Notes under the pieces: model-generated
The model's database searches: none
What the model was told of the DNA's origin: nothing
What the model saw: only the letters and a program-made list of their open reading frames with translations
In this document: one piece after another, positions 1-7,508 of the stretch
Position numbering within the stretch: position 1 is the first letter of the stretch
How the letters are laid out: every line of letters begins with the position of its first letter
Position numbers and translations under genes: made by a program
From: Burkholderiales bacterium
GTDB taxonomy: Bacteria; Pseudomonadota; Gammaproteobacteria; Burkholderiales; Casimicrobiaceae
Assembly: GCA_014378555.1 (NCBI GenBank)
Contig: JACMNN010000126.1
Coordinates: forward strand, 1 to 42,855
Direction: 5' to 3'
DNA length: 42,855 nucleotides

Positions 1-1002
1 AAAACGCAGGGCTTCAATGCGCTCACAAGACAGCTCGATGCCCGACACTTCGTGCGGGATCGGCAACCGCTCGATGCGCGCGTTGAACAGCCGTAACCAG
101 TCACTCGCCTGATGCGTTTCGTGGGCGGCTTGCAGGGCAAATTCAGTGTGTTTAAGCGTACCCATCTGGAAGCGAAACAGAATCGCTTGGGTAGCAGCGG
201 CACGACCACGCAAAAAGTCTTGCAGTTGCATCAACAGTTGCTCAACCCCCGGCATCCAGTGCGATTGTTCGCGGGCTAAATCTGGGAATTCCACGGTTTC
301 ACTGTAGCGCGCGGTGGGTTGCCAGTAAGGCAGCGCTTCATTAAATTCTCCGTAGGCACGACCGAGTAGCAACGGCAGCGCCTTGCCGAACCGTTTGCCA
401 AGGGCGGCGGCGGGAATATTGCGCACCGCTGCCAAATGATGCAGGTTTAACGCTCTGAGGGCATCCAGCGCGTCCAGCGGTAAATCGGTGCAGTCCAGCA
501 TCAAATCATCAAGCCATTCGCCGATGTTGCTGCCGACCACTAACTGGCGATGCGCACGCGCCAACCACTTGGCACCGCTGGCGGTTGGCGCAACGATCAC
601 ATGCGCGCGTAAGCTCATGGCGGCCGCTATGGCTTGCGCGCGCTGCTGCAACGCAGCTAGACCGCCGAATAACGTGACCGACGCGGAGATTTCGAGCAGC
701 ACGCCGAAAGTTTGGTCGATATGGACGTTGGGTGTGAGTTGACTGGTCTGCTCTGCGAGCCGTTGCAGCAGGGCTGTTTCGCGCAGCGGCTCACGCACCA
801 GTGACACCAACATTTCGCTCAGCGAGTTAGCTTCGGCCAGCGACTGCCCGACATCAATACCTAAGCGCGCGGCTTTTTGATTGCGCGCGACGATTTGATC
901 CCGTCGGGCGTCACGCTCAAAGATTACGACCGGGGCTGACTCGATCAGCGAGCGCGAGAAAGCTTGTAGCGGTAGAGAGGGAAGATAGAAAGCAAGCCAC
1001 AT
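1..1002 (-). CDS. imuB: ImuB, Y-family polymerase-like mutasome protein (3' end outside window)
   Basis: ImuB is the non-catalytic Y-family subunit of the ImuA-ImuB-DnaE2 mutasome, which links the beta clamp to the error-prone polymerase DnaE2 during SOS mutagenesis. The ATG at 1002 opens a frame that stays open to base 1 (334 residues seen). The N-terminus MWLAFYLPSLPLQAF is typical of ImuB, and the first acidic catalytic motif of active Y-family polymerases (D-x-D-x-F-F) is not there, as expected for ImuB. The frame starts 30 bases after imuA ends on the same strand, so both are read from the LexA-controlled promoter before imuA. The C-terminal part with the clamp-binding motif and any dnaE2 gene would lie left of the window. 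Family assignment is from sequence resemblance and gene order. Confidence 0.9.
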   Translation of the reverse strand, partial: MWLAFYLPSLPLQAFSRSLIESAPVVIFERDARRDQIVARNQKAARLGIDVGQSLAEANSLSEMLVSLVREPLRETALLQRLAEQTSQLTPNVHIDQTFGVLLEISASVTLFGGLAALQQRAQAIAAAMSLRAHVIVAPTASGAKWLARAHRQLVVGSNIGEWLDDLMLDCTDLPLDALDALRALNLHHLAAVRNIPAAALGKRFGKALPLLLGRAYGEFNEALPYWQPTARYSETVEFPDLAREQSHWMPGVEQLLMQLQDFLRGRAAATQAILFRFQMGTLKHTEFALQAAHETHQASDWLRLFNARIERLPIPHEVSGIELSCERIEALRF

Positions 1003-1032
1003 GGCAACGTTTTGACGGCAACGCCGATGGCA

Positions 1033-1869
1033 TCAGTGCGCGACGCGCGTGTCGGCGGACGAAACCAAACCTGACGCGACGACAAGGGGTTGAGTCGCCG
1101 TCGTGACCGAACTGTCGATCATCGGGCTCTGAGACTTGGTAAAGTGGCCGGTCATGACGGCTGTGTTCAACTGCGAGCGTGCTGCCAAATGGGTGAACAA
1201 TTTAGGTTGAACTGTAGCGCGATCGAGGCAAATCAACGGAGGCGCTAACGACTGTCCGCGACACTTAAGCACCTGCAATCGCACTTGCGATTCTGTGACG
1301 CTGTAATCTAGGCGCAACCATGCCGGTGACGGCTGCGCCATGCAACTCGTTGTCCGAAAATGAATCAGCAGCGTGTCGCGACCGATGCACGCCATGTGCA
1401 GGCGACGCAGAGATTCGATGGCGGTGTTGGCGCGTGGCGGGCTCCACAACACCACCATGCCCGGTAGCCCGGTTTTTAATGCCTGCTCGGTTGACCAGAG
1501 GTTGTCGGCAAACTGTTTAACAGTCGGCGCGGGGTTAATCTGTGAAATGCGTTTGACATCAATCCCCGCTTGGCGCAACGCTGGAGAAAATAGCTTGTGC
1601 GGCACGCCAATACACAGAATCGGGCGTTTCTCGTGGCTGAGACGTGCCATCGCCGGTGACAGCAGCGACAACTCGCCACAACCCACGGTGTCGGTCATGA
1701 TTTCGGTCATCGCGCCGGGGGGCCAGCCGCGCCAAGGCAAATAGGCATCAAGTGCGGAATACCCGGTGCCAATACCTGCAGCTGCCACTCCTCCCGCGCC
1801 GACGTGATTCGGCAGCGTGGCTTGCAGCGACGGGCTTTGTGCGATCAGTTGTAGCAGGGTAGGGCGCAT
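1033..1869 (-). CDS. imuA: ImuA, SOS mutagenesis RecA-like protein
   Basis: ImuA belongs to the RecA/SulA-like proteins of the imuA-imuB-dnaE2 damage-inducible mutagenesis cassette. The 278 residues show the expected N-terminal stretch (GYSALDAYLPWRGWPPGAMTEI, about residues 36-57), which resembles the RecA core entrance where the Walker loop is degenerate, followed by the conserved block LVSPP-like VVLWSPPRANTAIESLRRLHMA. The ATG at 1869 lies 18 bases after a near-perfect LexA box, which supports this start. imuB follows after 30 bases. It is expected to be silent until LexA cleavage. Role beyond assisting the mutasome is not visible from sequence. Confidence 0.9.
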   Translation of the reverse strand: MRPTLLQLIAQSPSLQATLPNHVGAGGVAAAGIGTGYSALDAYLPWRGWPPGAMTEIMTDTVGCGELSLLSPAMARLSHEKRPILCIGVPHKLFSPALRQAGIDVKRISQINPAPTVKQFADNLWSTEQALKTGLPGMVVLWSPPRANTAIESLRRLHMACIGRDTLLIHFRTTSCMAQPSPAWLRLDYSVTESQVRLQVLKCRGQSLAPPLICLDRATVQPKLFTHLAARSQLNTAVMTGHFTKSQSPMIDSSVTTATQPLVVASGLVSSADTRVAH

Positions 1870-1883
1870 GATGATGTCAGCAA

Positions 1884-1912
1884 TAAATACTGTATAGATT
1901 AACAGTATACAA
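1884..1912 (-). promoter_or_regulatory. LexA box inside the imuA promoter
   Basis: Positions 1888-1907 read TACTGTATAGATTAACAGTA, matching the proteobacterial SOS consensus CTGT-N8-ACAG with both flanking TA pairs. On the minus strand a -35 like TTGTAT (1912-1907) and a -10 like TATTTA (1889-1884) are 17 bases apart, so LexA bound here would cover the whole spacer. The site is the only strong signal upstream of imuA-imuB. Confidence 0.92.
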
Positions 1913-1963
1913 GCCTAGCCCTACCGAAAAAACTAACCGTCAACTCCGTTCGTGCTGTGCCTA

Positions 1964-1996
1964 GTCTTCATGGTGGTCAGTCACCGCCATGAAGAC
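1964..1996. repeat. Intergenic inverted repeat, 14-base stem
   Basis: Arms 1964-1977 and 1983-1996 are reverse complements with one T/C difference that still allows a G-U pair, around a 5-base loop. No T run follows on either strand, so an intrinsic terminator is not supported. It lies between the imuA promoter and a possible small leftward ORF (2067-2270). It could be a transcript-end hairpin or a repeat element remnant. Confidence 0.55.
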
Positions 1997-2066
1997 ACCA
2001 GGGAACCCGCTCGACCTGCGCTTACGTGCGTTACACAACGGACCCTACACCGCGAAACGCGCCGTA

Positions 2067-2270
2067 TTACTTGTGTGTCTTTGACAGCGTGGTGCGCTTG
2101 GTCCCTGCGTCTTTGCCGTCGGAAGTTTTCGTGTGGCTCGCGTCTGTGGTGGTTGACGGATTCGATTGGTTACCTGAACCGGTTCCTTTTGTATCGGGCG
2201 TCGCCTTGGTGTCTTTAGCGGTTTCTTTTTTGTCTCTACTGTTGGCTTGGGCGGTGTTGGATTGATCCAT
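2067..2270 (-). CDS. Possible small hydrophilic protein, 67 residues
   Basis: This frame from ATG 2270 encodes a Thr/Lys/Ser/Asp-rich protein with no hydrophobic segment and no Cys, beginning MDQSNTAQANSRDKKE. Low-complexity hydrophilic small proteins of this kind are common in Betaproteobacteria, but I recognise no family. The ribosome site is weak (GAAAG about 6 bases before the ATG). An equally open frame on the other strand (2026-2265) encodes an implausible hydrophobic peptide and is probably its shadow, or the reverse. It is divergent from uvrB. Treat as tentative. Confidence 0.35.
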   Translation of the reverse strand: MDQSNTAQANSRDKKETAKDTKATPDTKGTGSGNQSNPSTTTDASHTKTSDGKDAGTKRTTLSKTHK

Positions 2271-2372
2271 GATTAGCTTTCAAGAGTGGTTTATCTAAAA
2301 AATTCGGCAAGATCAGCGTTTACAAAATTTGCGATGCTGGCCGCTATGAAAGTTAATTTCATCGGTTCGCAC

Positions 2373-2386
2373 TTGGCATAGGTCAA
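2373..2386. promoter_or_regulatory. FNR-like palindrome (weak)
   Basis: TTGGCATAGGTCAA fits the pattern TTGNN-N4-NNCAA of Crp/FNR-superfamily sites (consensus TTGAT-N4-ATCAA), with two bases off in the left half and one in the right. It lies about 100 bases upstream of the uvrB LexA box and 100 bases upstream of the small ORF start at 2270. The other bases of 2271-2473 show no gene or clear signal. A chance match is possible. Confidence 0.25.
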
Positions 2387-2473
2387 GCGCGCCGCGTCGA
2401 GTAGGACACCGTGCTTTAGCGCTTTTTTCTTGAATTTAACGATACGCGTTGGCGCAAAGACATGTGTTTATCA

Positions 2474-2514
2474 GGCTGTACGCATTGACAGTAATTGCCT
2501 CGGCAAGCGATAAT
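2474..2514 (+). promoter_or_regulatory. LexA box overlapping the uvrB promoter
   Basis: Bases 2476-2491 are CTGT-ACGCATTG-ACAG, an exact CTGT-N8-ACAG LexA core. Overlapping it is a perfect -35 TTGACA at 2485-2490 and a -10 GATAAT (five of six) at 2509-2514, spacer 18 bases. Seven bases past the -10 falls at 2520-2521, the first bases of the uvrB ATG. LexA would block the -35 directly. Confidence 0.85.
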
Positions 2515-2519
2515 GGCCG

Positions 2520-4553
2520 ATGCGCGTTACCTTTCCCAATTCTCCGTATTCTCTTGAACAATTATTCGAGCCAGCGGGGGACCAGCCCACGGCCATTGCC
2601 ACGCTTATCGATGGCATCGATTCTGGGTTGCAGTTTCAGACCTTGTTGGGCGTAACCGGCTCTGGCAAGACGTTCACCATGGCTAACGTGATTGCGCGCA
2701 CTGGGCGACCGGCCATCGTGATGGCCCCGAACAAAACCTTGGCGGCGCAGCTTTATAGCGAGTTTCGCGAGTTTTTTCCGGACAACGCGGTGGAGTATTT
2801 CGTCTCCTACTACGACTACTACCAGCCGGAGGCGTATGTGCCGTCGCGCGATCTGTTCATCGAAAAAGACAGCGCGATCAACGAGCATATCGAGCAAATG
2901 CGGTTGTCGGCAACCAAGAGCATCATGGAGCGCAAGGATTGCATCATTGTGGCGTCGGTGTCGTGCATTTACGGTATCGGCGATCCGGTGGATTACCACT
3001 CGATGATTTTGCATTTGCGTGAGGGCGACAAACTCGATCAGCGCGCGGCTATACGGCGCTTAACGGAAATGCAGTACGACCGAAATGACATGGATTTTTC
3101 GCGCGGCCGCTTTCGCGTTCGTGGCGAAGTGCTAGATATTTTTCCGGCTGAGCATGCCGAAACTGCAGTGCGGGTGACCTTCTTCGATGACGAGATCGAG
3201 GTGCTGCAGTTGTTCGATCCGCTCACCGGCCACATCAAGCAAAAAATCGGTCGTTTCACCGTGTTCCCTGGTTCGCATTACGCCAGCCCGCGTTCGAACG
3301 TGCTGCGCGCGGTTGATCTGATCAAAGCCGAATTGCATGAACGAAAAAATCAGTTCGTCAGCGAGATGAAATTGCTGGAGGCGCAGCGCATTGAGCAGCG
3401 CACGCGCTTTGATCTCGAGATGATGAGCGAGATTGGATTTTGCAAAGGCATCGAGAACTATTCCCGACACATGAGTGGGCGCAAGCCGGGTGAGCCGCCG
3501 CCGACGCTGATCGATTACATGCCGCGCAATTCGTTGATGTTTATTGACGAGTCGCACGTCACCGTCAGCCAGGTCGGTGGCATGTATCACGGTGATCGAT
3601 CGCGCAAAGAAAACTTGGTGAATTACGGCTTTCGGTTGCCCAGCGCGCTCGACAACCGACCGCTCAAATTTGAAGAGTTTGAAAAGCTCATGCCGCAGAC
3701 GATTTTTGTGTCGGCAACGCCGCAAAAATATGAGCAAGAGCATGCCGATCAGGTGGCGGAACAACTGGTTCGCCCCACAGGTTTGGTCGATCCCATTTTG
3801 TTTGTGCGCCCGATTGCCACGCAGGTGGATGACCTGCTTGCCGAGGCAAACTTGCGCGCACAAAAAGGCGAGCGGGTGATCGTGACCACGCTCACCAAAC
3901 GCATGGCCGAGGACTTAACCGATTACCTAAATGAGAACGGCCTGAAGGCCCGCTATCTGCATTCGGACATCGACACGGTGGAGCGCGTAGAAATCATTCG
4001 CGACTTGCGACTGGGTGAGTTTGATGTGCTGGTGGGCATCAATCTTTTGCGCGAAGGTCTGGATATTCCAGAGGTTTCGCTGGTCGCCATTCTGGATGCC
4101 GATAAAGAAGGCTTTCTGCGCGCTGAGCGCTCTCTGATTCAAACGATTGGTCGGGCCGCGCGGCATATCAACGGCACCGCCATTTTGTATGGCGACAAGA
4201 TTACCGATTCGATGCGCAAAGCCATCGATGAGACCGAGCGTAGGCGTAACAAACAGATTGCCCATAACCTTGAGCATGGCATCACGCCGCACGGCGTGAA
4301 GAAAGCAATCAAAGACATGATCGACGGGGTCTATGATCCCGACGAAGAAAAGCGCGTGTTGCGTGAAAGCAAGGCGAAGGCCGAGTTTGGCGCGATGGAC
4401 GAAAAGTCGCGCGCAAAAACACTTAAATCGCTGGAGAAAGCGATGCTCGACGCCGCGCGTAATCTTGAGTTTGAGAAAGCCGCTGAGATGCGCGATCAGC
4501 TCACCAAGCTTAAGGAAGAAATGTTTGGCGTGGGGCATGCGGGGACGGGGTGA
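2520..4553 (+). CDS. uvrB: UvrB, excinuclease ABC subunit B
   Basis: UvrB is the damage-verifying helicase-like subunit of nucleotide excision repair. It receives damaged DNA from UvrA and recruits UvrC. The 677 residues match the usual length. Walker A GVTGSGKT is at residues 44-51, the damage-probing beta-hairpin [16 protein letters not shown] at 93-108, a DESH Walker B box near 342, helicase motifs V/VI ([21 protein letters not shown]) and a C-terminal UVR coiled coil ([31 protein letters not shown]) that contacts UvrC. The start is fixed: an in-frame TAA lies at 2511-2513 and no other NTG codon precedes the conserved GDQP motif. No Shine-Dalgarno is visible. Expected to be SOS-induced through the upstream LexA box. 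Confidence 0.98.
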   Translation: MRVTFPNSPYSLEQLFEPAGDQPTAIATLIDGIDSGLQFQTLLGVTGSGKTFTMANVIARTGRPAIVMAPNKTLAAQLYSEFREFFPDNAVEYFVSYYDYYQPEAYVPSRDLFIEKDSAINEHIEQMRLSATKSIMERKDCIIVASVSCIYGIGDPVDYHSMILHLREGDKLDQRAAIRRLTEMQYDRNDMDFSRGRFRVRGEVLDIFPAEHAETAVRVTFFDDEIEVLQLFDPLTGHIKQKIGRFTVFPGSHYASPRSNVLRAVDLIKAELHERKNQFVSEMKLLEAQRIEQRTRFDLEMMSEIGFCKGIENYSRHMSGRKPGEPPPTLIDYMPRNSLMFIDESHVTVSQVGGMYHGDRSRKENLVNYGFRLPSALDNRPLKFEEFEKLMPQTIFVSATPQKYEQEHADQVAEQLVRPTGLVDPILFVRPIATQVDDLLAEANLRAQKGERVIVTTLTKRMAEDLTDYLNENGLKARYLHSDIDTVERVEIIRDLRLGEFDVLVGINLLREGLDIPEVSLVAILDADKEGFLRAERSLIQTIGRAARHINGTAILYGDKITDSMRKAIDETERRRNKQIAHNLEHGITPHGVKKAIKDMIDGVYDPDEEKRVLRESKAKAEFGAMDEKSRAKTLKSLEKAMLDAARNLEFEKAAEMRDQLTKLKEEMFGVGHAGTG

Positions 4554-4730
4554 CCGTGTCCTGAACTTAGTGTCGCGCAACGAAAGCGTCCGTCCATAAG
4601 CTGTGTGCGGGTTAGGACTATTCCGACCATTTTTCTCCGCAGCGCACTGGTAAATAACCTTCTTCGGTGAAGCTTTGCCGCTAGTCTGCCCGCAGGCAAA
4701 ATAGCGAAACCATGAAACTAGCATCTTAGG

Positions 4731-5276
4731 ATGCAAAGAAAATTTATTTCTGGTTTCAGTCTAATTGAGCTGATGGTCACGATCTCGATTCTGGCGATCT
4801 TGGCCTCGATTGCAGTGCCCAATTTAGGGCCATTTCTTGATAGCTCTCGATTGCGCGCCATTTCAGGAGACGTGTCGGCCAGCCTCGCCGAGGCCCGATC
4901 CGAAGCAATGAAACGCGGTACCTACGTGTCCGTTGCGCCTGCAACAGCGAGCGGAAACTTGTCTGATGGTTGGGTGGTGTTTTTAGACAACGTGCCGCCA
5001 GACGGCATGGTGTCAACAACATCCACCGTCATATCGCGGCAGGCGGCATACGGTGGGGATGTGTTGGCCCGCGCCTCGATCGGTGGATCACAAGCGTTTG
5101 TTACGTATGACCGATTAGGTCGTTCTGTGTTGACCAATCTCGGCACTGGTGCGGGTCGAATCGAAATGCAAATCGGGTCCATTGGCGCTGCTCGCAAACA
5201 GGGCTCACTTTGTATTAACTGGGGTGGCAGGGCTCGACTGGTTGCCGATGTGGTCGGAGGAGAGGCATGCAAATAA
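4731..5276 (+). CDS. fimT: FimT/GspH-type minor pseudopilin
   Basis: This 181-residue protein is a minor pilin of the type IV pilus, inserted in the inner membrane and likely placed at the fibre tip. It has a short leader ending in Gly (MQRKFISG) then FSLIELMVTISILAILASIAVP, with Glu at +5 and the usual hydrophobic helix, so PilD would cut after residue 8. The GspH/FimT domain follows (SLAEARSEAMKRG..., GWVVFLD). It is the first of six co-oriented pilus genes; the 177 bases upstream (4554-4730) hold no gene and presumably the operon promoter, though I see no convincing -35/-10. FimT homologues also bind DNA in natural transformation of some species; whether this one does is not visible. Confidence 0.9.
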   Translation: MQRKFISGFSLIELMVTISILAILASIAVPNLGPFLDSSRLRAISGDVSASLAEARSEAMKRGTYVSVAPATASGNLSDGWVVFLDNVPPDGMVSTTSTVISRQAAYGGDVLARASIGGSQAFVTYDRLGRSVLTNLGTGAGRIEMQIGSIGAARKQGSLCINWGGRARLVADVVGGEACK

Positions 5277-5773
5277 ATCGAACGGCTGCATTTACCCAGC
5301 GCGGATTTGCCTGCCAACGTCGGGGGTTTAGTCTTCTCGAAGTGCTGGTCACGCTCGTACTGGTCGCTATTGGTTTGTTGGGTGTCGCGGGGATGCAGGT
5401 CGCCGCCATACGGCTGGCAGACGCAGCCGATGTGCGCAGCAAAGGGTCCACCTTTATTGACGGTATGGCTGAACGGATACAAACCAATCCCAACAATGCA
5501 GCCGCGTACGCGGTGTCGCTGACCGGTAGCGTGAGTTCGGGCGCTGCCGCTGCCGATGTAACTGCTTGGAAGGCAAGCATTGCGCAGGCACTACCGAACG
5601 GTCAGGGCAGCATCACGGTGACCCCAGATGGCAGTTGTCCCGAGGTGACAGCGTCTTCTAGAGTGTGCAATTTAGTGACCATAGTTGTGCAGTGGAGCGA
5701 AATCCGTGCGAAACGAGCAATGGGCGGAGCGGCACCGGAAACAGTCATCTTTCAATCAGTGGTTCGGGTCTAG
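5267..5773 (+). CDS. pilV: PilV, type IV pilus minor pilin
   Basis: PilV is a minor pilin that primes pilus assembly with PilW, PilX and FimU/FimT. The 168 residues carry a 20-residue leader ending QRRG, then FSLLEVLVTLVLVAIGLLGVAGMQ, the usual PilV signature (Glu+5, then GLLG-x-AGMQ). The ATG at 5267 overlaps the end of fimT by 10 bases and has a strong GGAGGAG at 5256-5262 inside fimT, so translation is probably coupled. Two Cys in the C-terminal third (CPEV, RVCN) may form a disulfide. Confidence 0.92.
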   Translation: MQINRTAAFTQRGFACQRRGFSLLEVLVTLVLVAIGLLGVAGMQVAAIRLADAADVRSKGSTFIDGMAERIQTNPNNAAAYAVSLTGSVSSGAAAADVTAWKASIAQALPNGQGSITVTPDGSCPEVTASSRVCNLVTIVVQWSEIRAKRAMGGAAPETVIFQSVVRV

Positions 5774-5781
5774 GTGCAGAC

Positions 5782-6951
5782 GTGAATTTTTCTATTGGTG
5801 CCAAGCGGCTGGCGGGGCGGACCCCATTTAAACGGCAACGAGGTCTGTCGTTGATCGAACTAATGGTTGCCATGGCGCTGGGCCTGGCAATTGTGGCCGC
5901 AGTGGGGTATGTGTATGTTTCGGGCATTGGCGGCTACAAGGTGCAAGACGCTCAATCGCGGATGCAGGAGTCTGCTCGTTTCGTGATCGAAACCGTTTCG
6001 CGGGACGTGCGCATGGCCGGTTACTTCGGCTGCACCCGCTCCGACAACCTTGGCAATAAGGGCTACGTTGAGGTGGTCGCATCGCAGCCGGTGATGACGC
6101 TGGACATCGACTGGCTCAACGGCGGATCAAACGACACGGTGCTCGATCGATTCGTCGACACCTCATACTTTATTCGTGGCATCTCCGCCTCTGCTTCCAA
6201 TACACACCCCGCCCTACCCAGATACGCAAAGCTTATGGGGTCACTTAAGTCTGGAACGGATGTATTGCTCGTCATTCGATCAGGAGAAGACCAGCAGAAT
6301 GCCGTGCAAGATGCGGATCCAACCACCCTTGCCTTTACGTTGCCGCAAAAACTTCCAGGTGTGAGTAGCGGCGACAACGTGACGATGGTGATAAGTGATT
6401 GTCGTGTTGCACGAATTTTCAAGCCAACGTATCAGACTGTCAGCGGCAGCCCTACCGTCAGGCTCAACGTGCAAAACGGCATGAATAAAAACAATAACGC
6501 GACCGGCGCCATTGATGACCTTAATGGCCAATTCGGCGCTGAGGCCGTAGTGAGCTTATTTACGCCCAGCATTTTTTATGTCGCCAAGCCCTCGCTGGTG
6601 GGACGTCTGCCAGAGCTGCGCCGGGTCACCATCGCGCAAAATGAAGCGAGCAACTACGGCAGGTGGAGCGCTACGGGCGGAGAGGTGGTCGCGACCGGTG
6701 TCGAGACGTTCCAAACAAGCTACATGGTGACCACCAATATCGGCACCAGTGCCGCGACTTCGCAGGAGTTTTCGCTTGCCGCAATGGAGGCAAGCCCCAG
6801 CAACTGGGGCAATGTCACGGCAGTGCGCATTCAATTCACTATGGTGGGACAGGACAGCGGCACCTCAGTCGTTCAAGCTGACGGAAAACTGCGCCAAACT
6901 TACGATTTCGTCGTGGGTGTCCGGGCTCGTCAGTACAAAGGTGTGAGCTGA
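5782..6951 (+). CDS. pilW: PilW, type IV pilus minor pilin
   Basis: PilW is a larger minor pilin of the tip-priming complex. I place the start at GTG 5782, 8 bases after the pilV stop, giving 389 residues and a leader of about 21 residues that ends KRQRG before LSLIELMVAMALGLAIVAAVGYVYVSG. Upstream GTG codons in the same frame (such as 5665) would bury the start over 100 bases inside pilV and make an overlong leader. The body has the pattern of PilW (DVRMAGYFGC, RSGEDQQ, YFVRgis-like blocks). It precedes pilX by 2 bases. Confidence 0.9.
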   Translation: MNFSIGAKRLAGRTPFKRQRGLSLIELMVAMALGLAIVAAVGYVYVSGIGGYKVQDAQSRMQESARFVIETVSRDVRMAGYFGCTRSDNLGNKGYVEVVASQPVMTLDIDWLNGGSNDTVLDRFVDTSYFIRGISASASNTHPALPRYAKLMGSLKSGTDVLLVIRSGEDQQNAVQDADPTTLAFTLPQKLPGVSSGDNVTMVISDCRVARIFKPTYQTVSGSPTVRLNVQNGMNKNNNATGAIDDLNGQFGAEAVVSLFTPSIFYVAKPSLVGRLPELRRVTIAQNEASNYGRWSATGGEVVATGVETFQTSYMVTTNIGTSAATSQEFSLAAMEASPSNWGNVTAVRIQFTMVGQDSGTSVVQADGKLRQTYDFVVGVRARQYKGVS

Positions 6952-6953
6952 GC

Positions 6954-7508
6954 ATGCGCAGTCATGACGCAAATGCTCACCGTGCTTCGAGTCGACGCCT
7001 TATAGCGTCAAGGCAAAAAGGTTTTGCCCTCATCGTCGCGCTGCTGTTGTTGGTCGCACTGTCGTTCATTGGTGTCAGCGCACTGCGTAACGTGACGTTG
7101 CAAGAGCGAATGGCCGGCAATCAATATTATCGAACCGTCGCATTGCATGAGAGCGACGGGGCGCTTAGATATGCCCGACAGGTCATCCAGTCGGCGTGGC
7201 AAAGCGACGCTATTCCGGCGTCCACCGCGCCGGGTTCAATTGCGCTCTGGGGCAGTCTGGTTCCGCAATCATCCATTGCGTTCTTTGCTTCCGGTGCCAA
7301 TTGGTCGGGCGCAACCACCGTCCCTAGTTTGTCATCGACTCGTCCGGTAGCAGCCCAAGTTGCAATTGAGGTGCTTGACCAAGGTGCAGCGCCGTGTGAT
7401 TCGAATACGGAATGTAGGTCGTACTTTATTCGTTCGACCACGCGTGTGGTCGATCCTGTTACCAACGCCTCTATCGTCACTCAGGAATGGTCGACCTATC
7501 CAAAATGA
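6954..7508 (+). CDS. pilX: PilX, type IV pilus minor pilin
   Basis: PilX (184 residues) has a positively charged leader ending RQKG, then FALIVALLLLVALSFIGVSALRNVTLQERMAGNQ. The Glu at +5 of major pilins is replaced by Val, as is usual for PilX, and the LQERMAGN segment after the helix is characteristic. It starts 2 bases after pilW and its stop TGA overlaps the ATG of pilY1 in an ATGA junction. It acts with PilY1 in adhesion and in countering pilus retraction. Confidence 0.9.
   Translation: MRSHDANAHRASSRRLIASRQKGFALIVALLLLVALSFIGVSALRNVTLQERMAGNQYYRTVALHESDGALRYARQVIQSAWQSDAIPASTAPGSIALWGSLVPQSSIAFFASGANWSGATTVPSLSSTRPVAAQVAIEVLDQGAAPCDSNTECRSYFIRSTTRVVDPVTNASIVTQEWSTYPK

Noticed and set aside
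3132-3863. Long leftward open frame (243 codons) inside uvrB
   Set aside because: It lies wholly antisense to uvrB, is rich in His/Arg/Leu as expected from the reverse of a coding frame, and has no family resemblance.
4712-4729. Mini-ORF MKLAS ending one base before the fimT ATG
   Set aside because: Five codons, no ribosome site; likely chance, although coupling cannot be fully excluded.
3927-4736. Leftward open frame of 269 codons over the uvrB end
   Set aside because: Antisense shadow of uvrB; starts in the gap at a weak codon and shows no recognisable domain.
5665-5781. N-terminal extension of PilW overlapping pilV by over 100 bases
   Set aside because: Would give an overlong leader; GTG 5782 right after pilV gives a normal prepilin leader.
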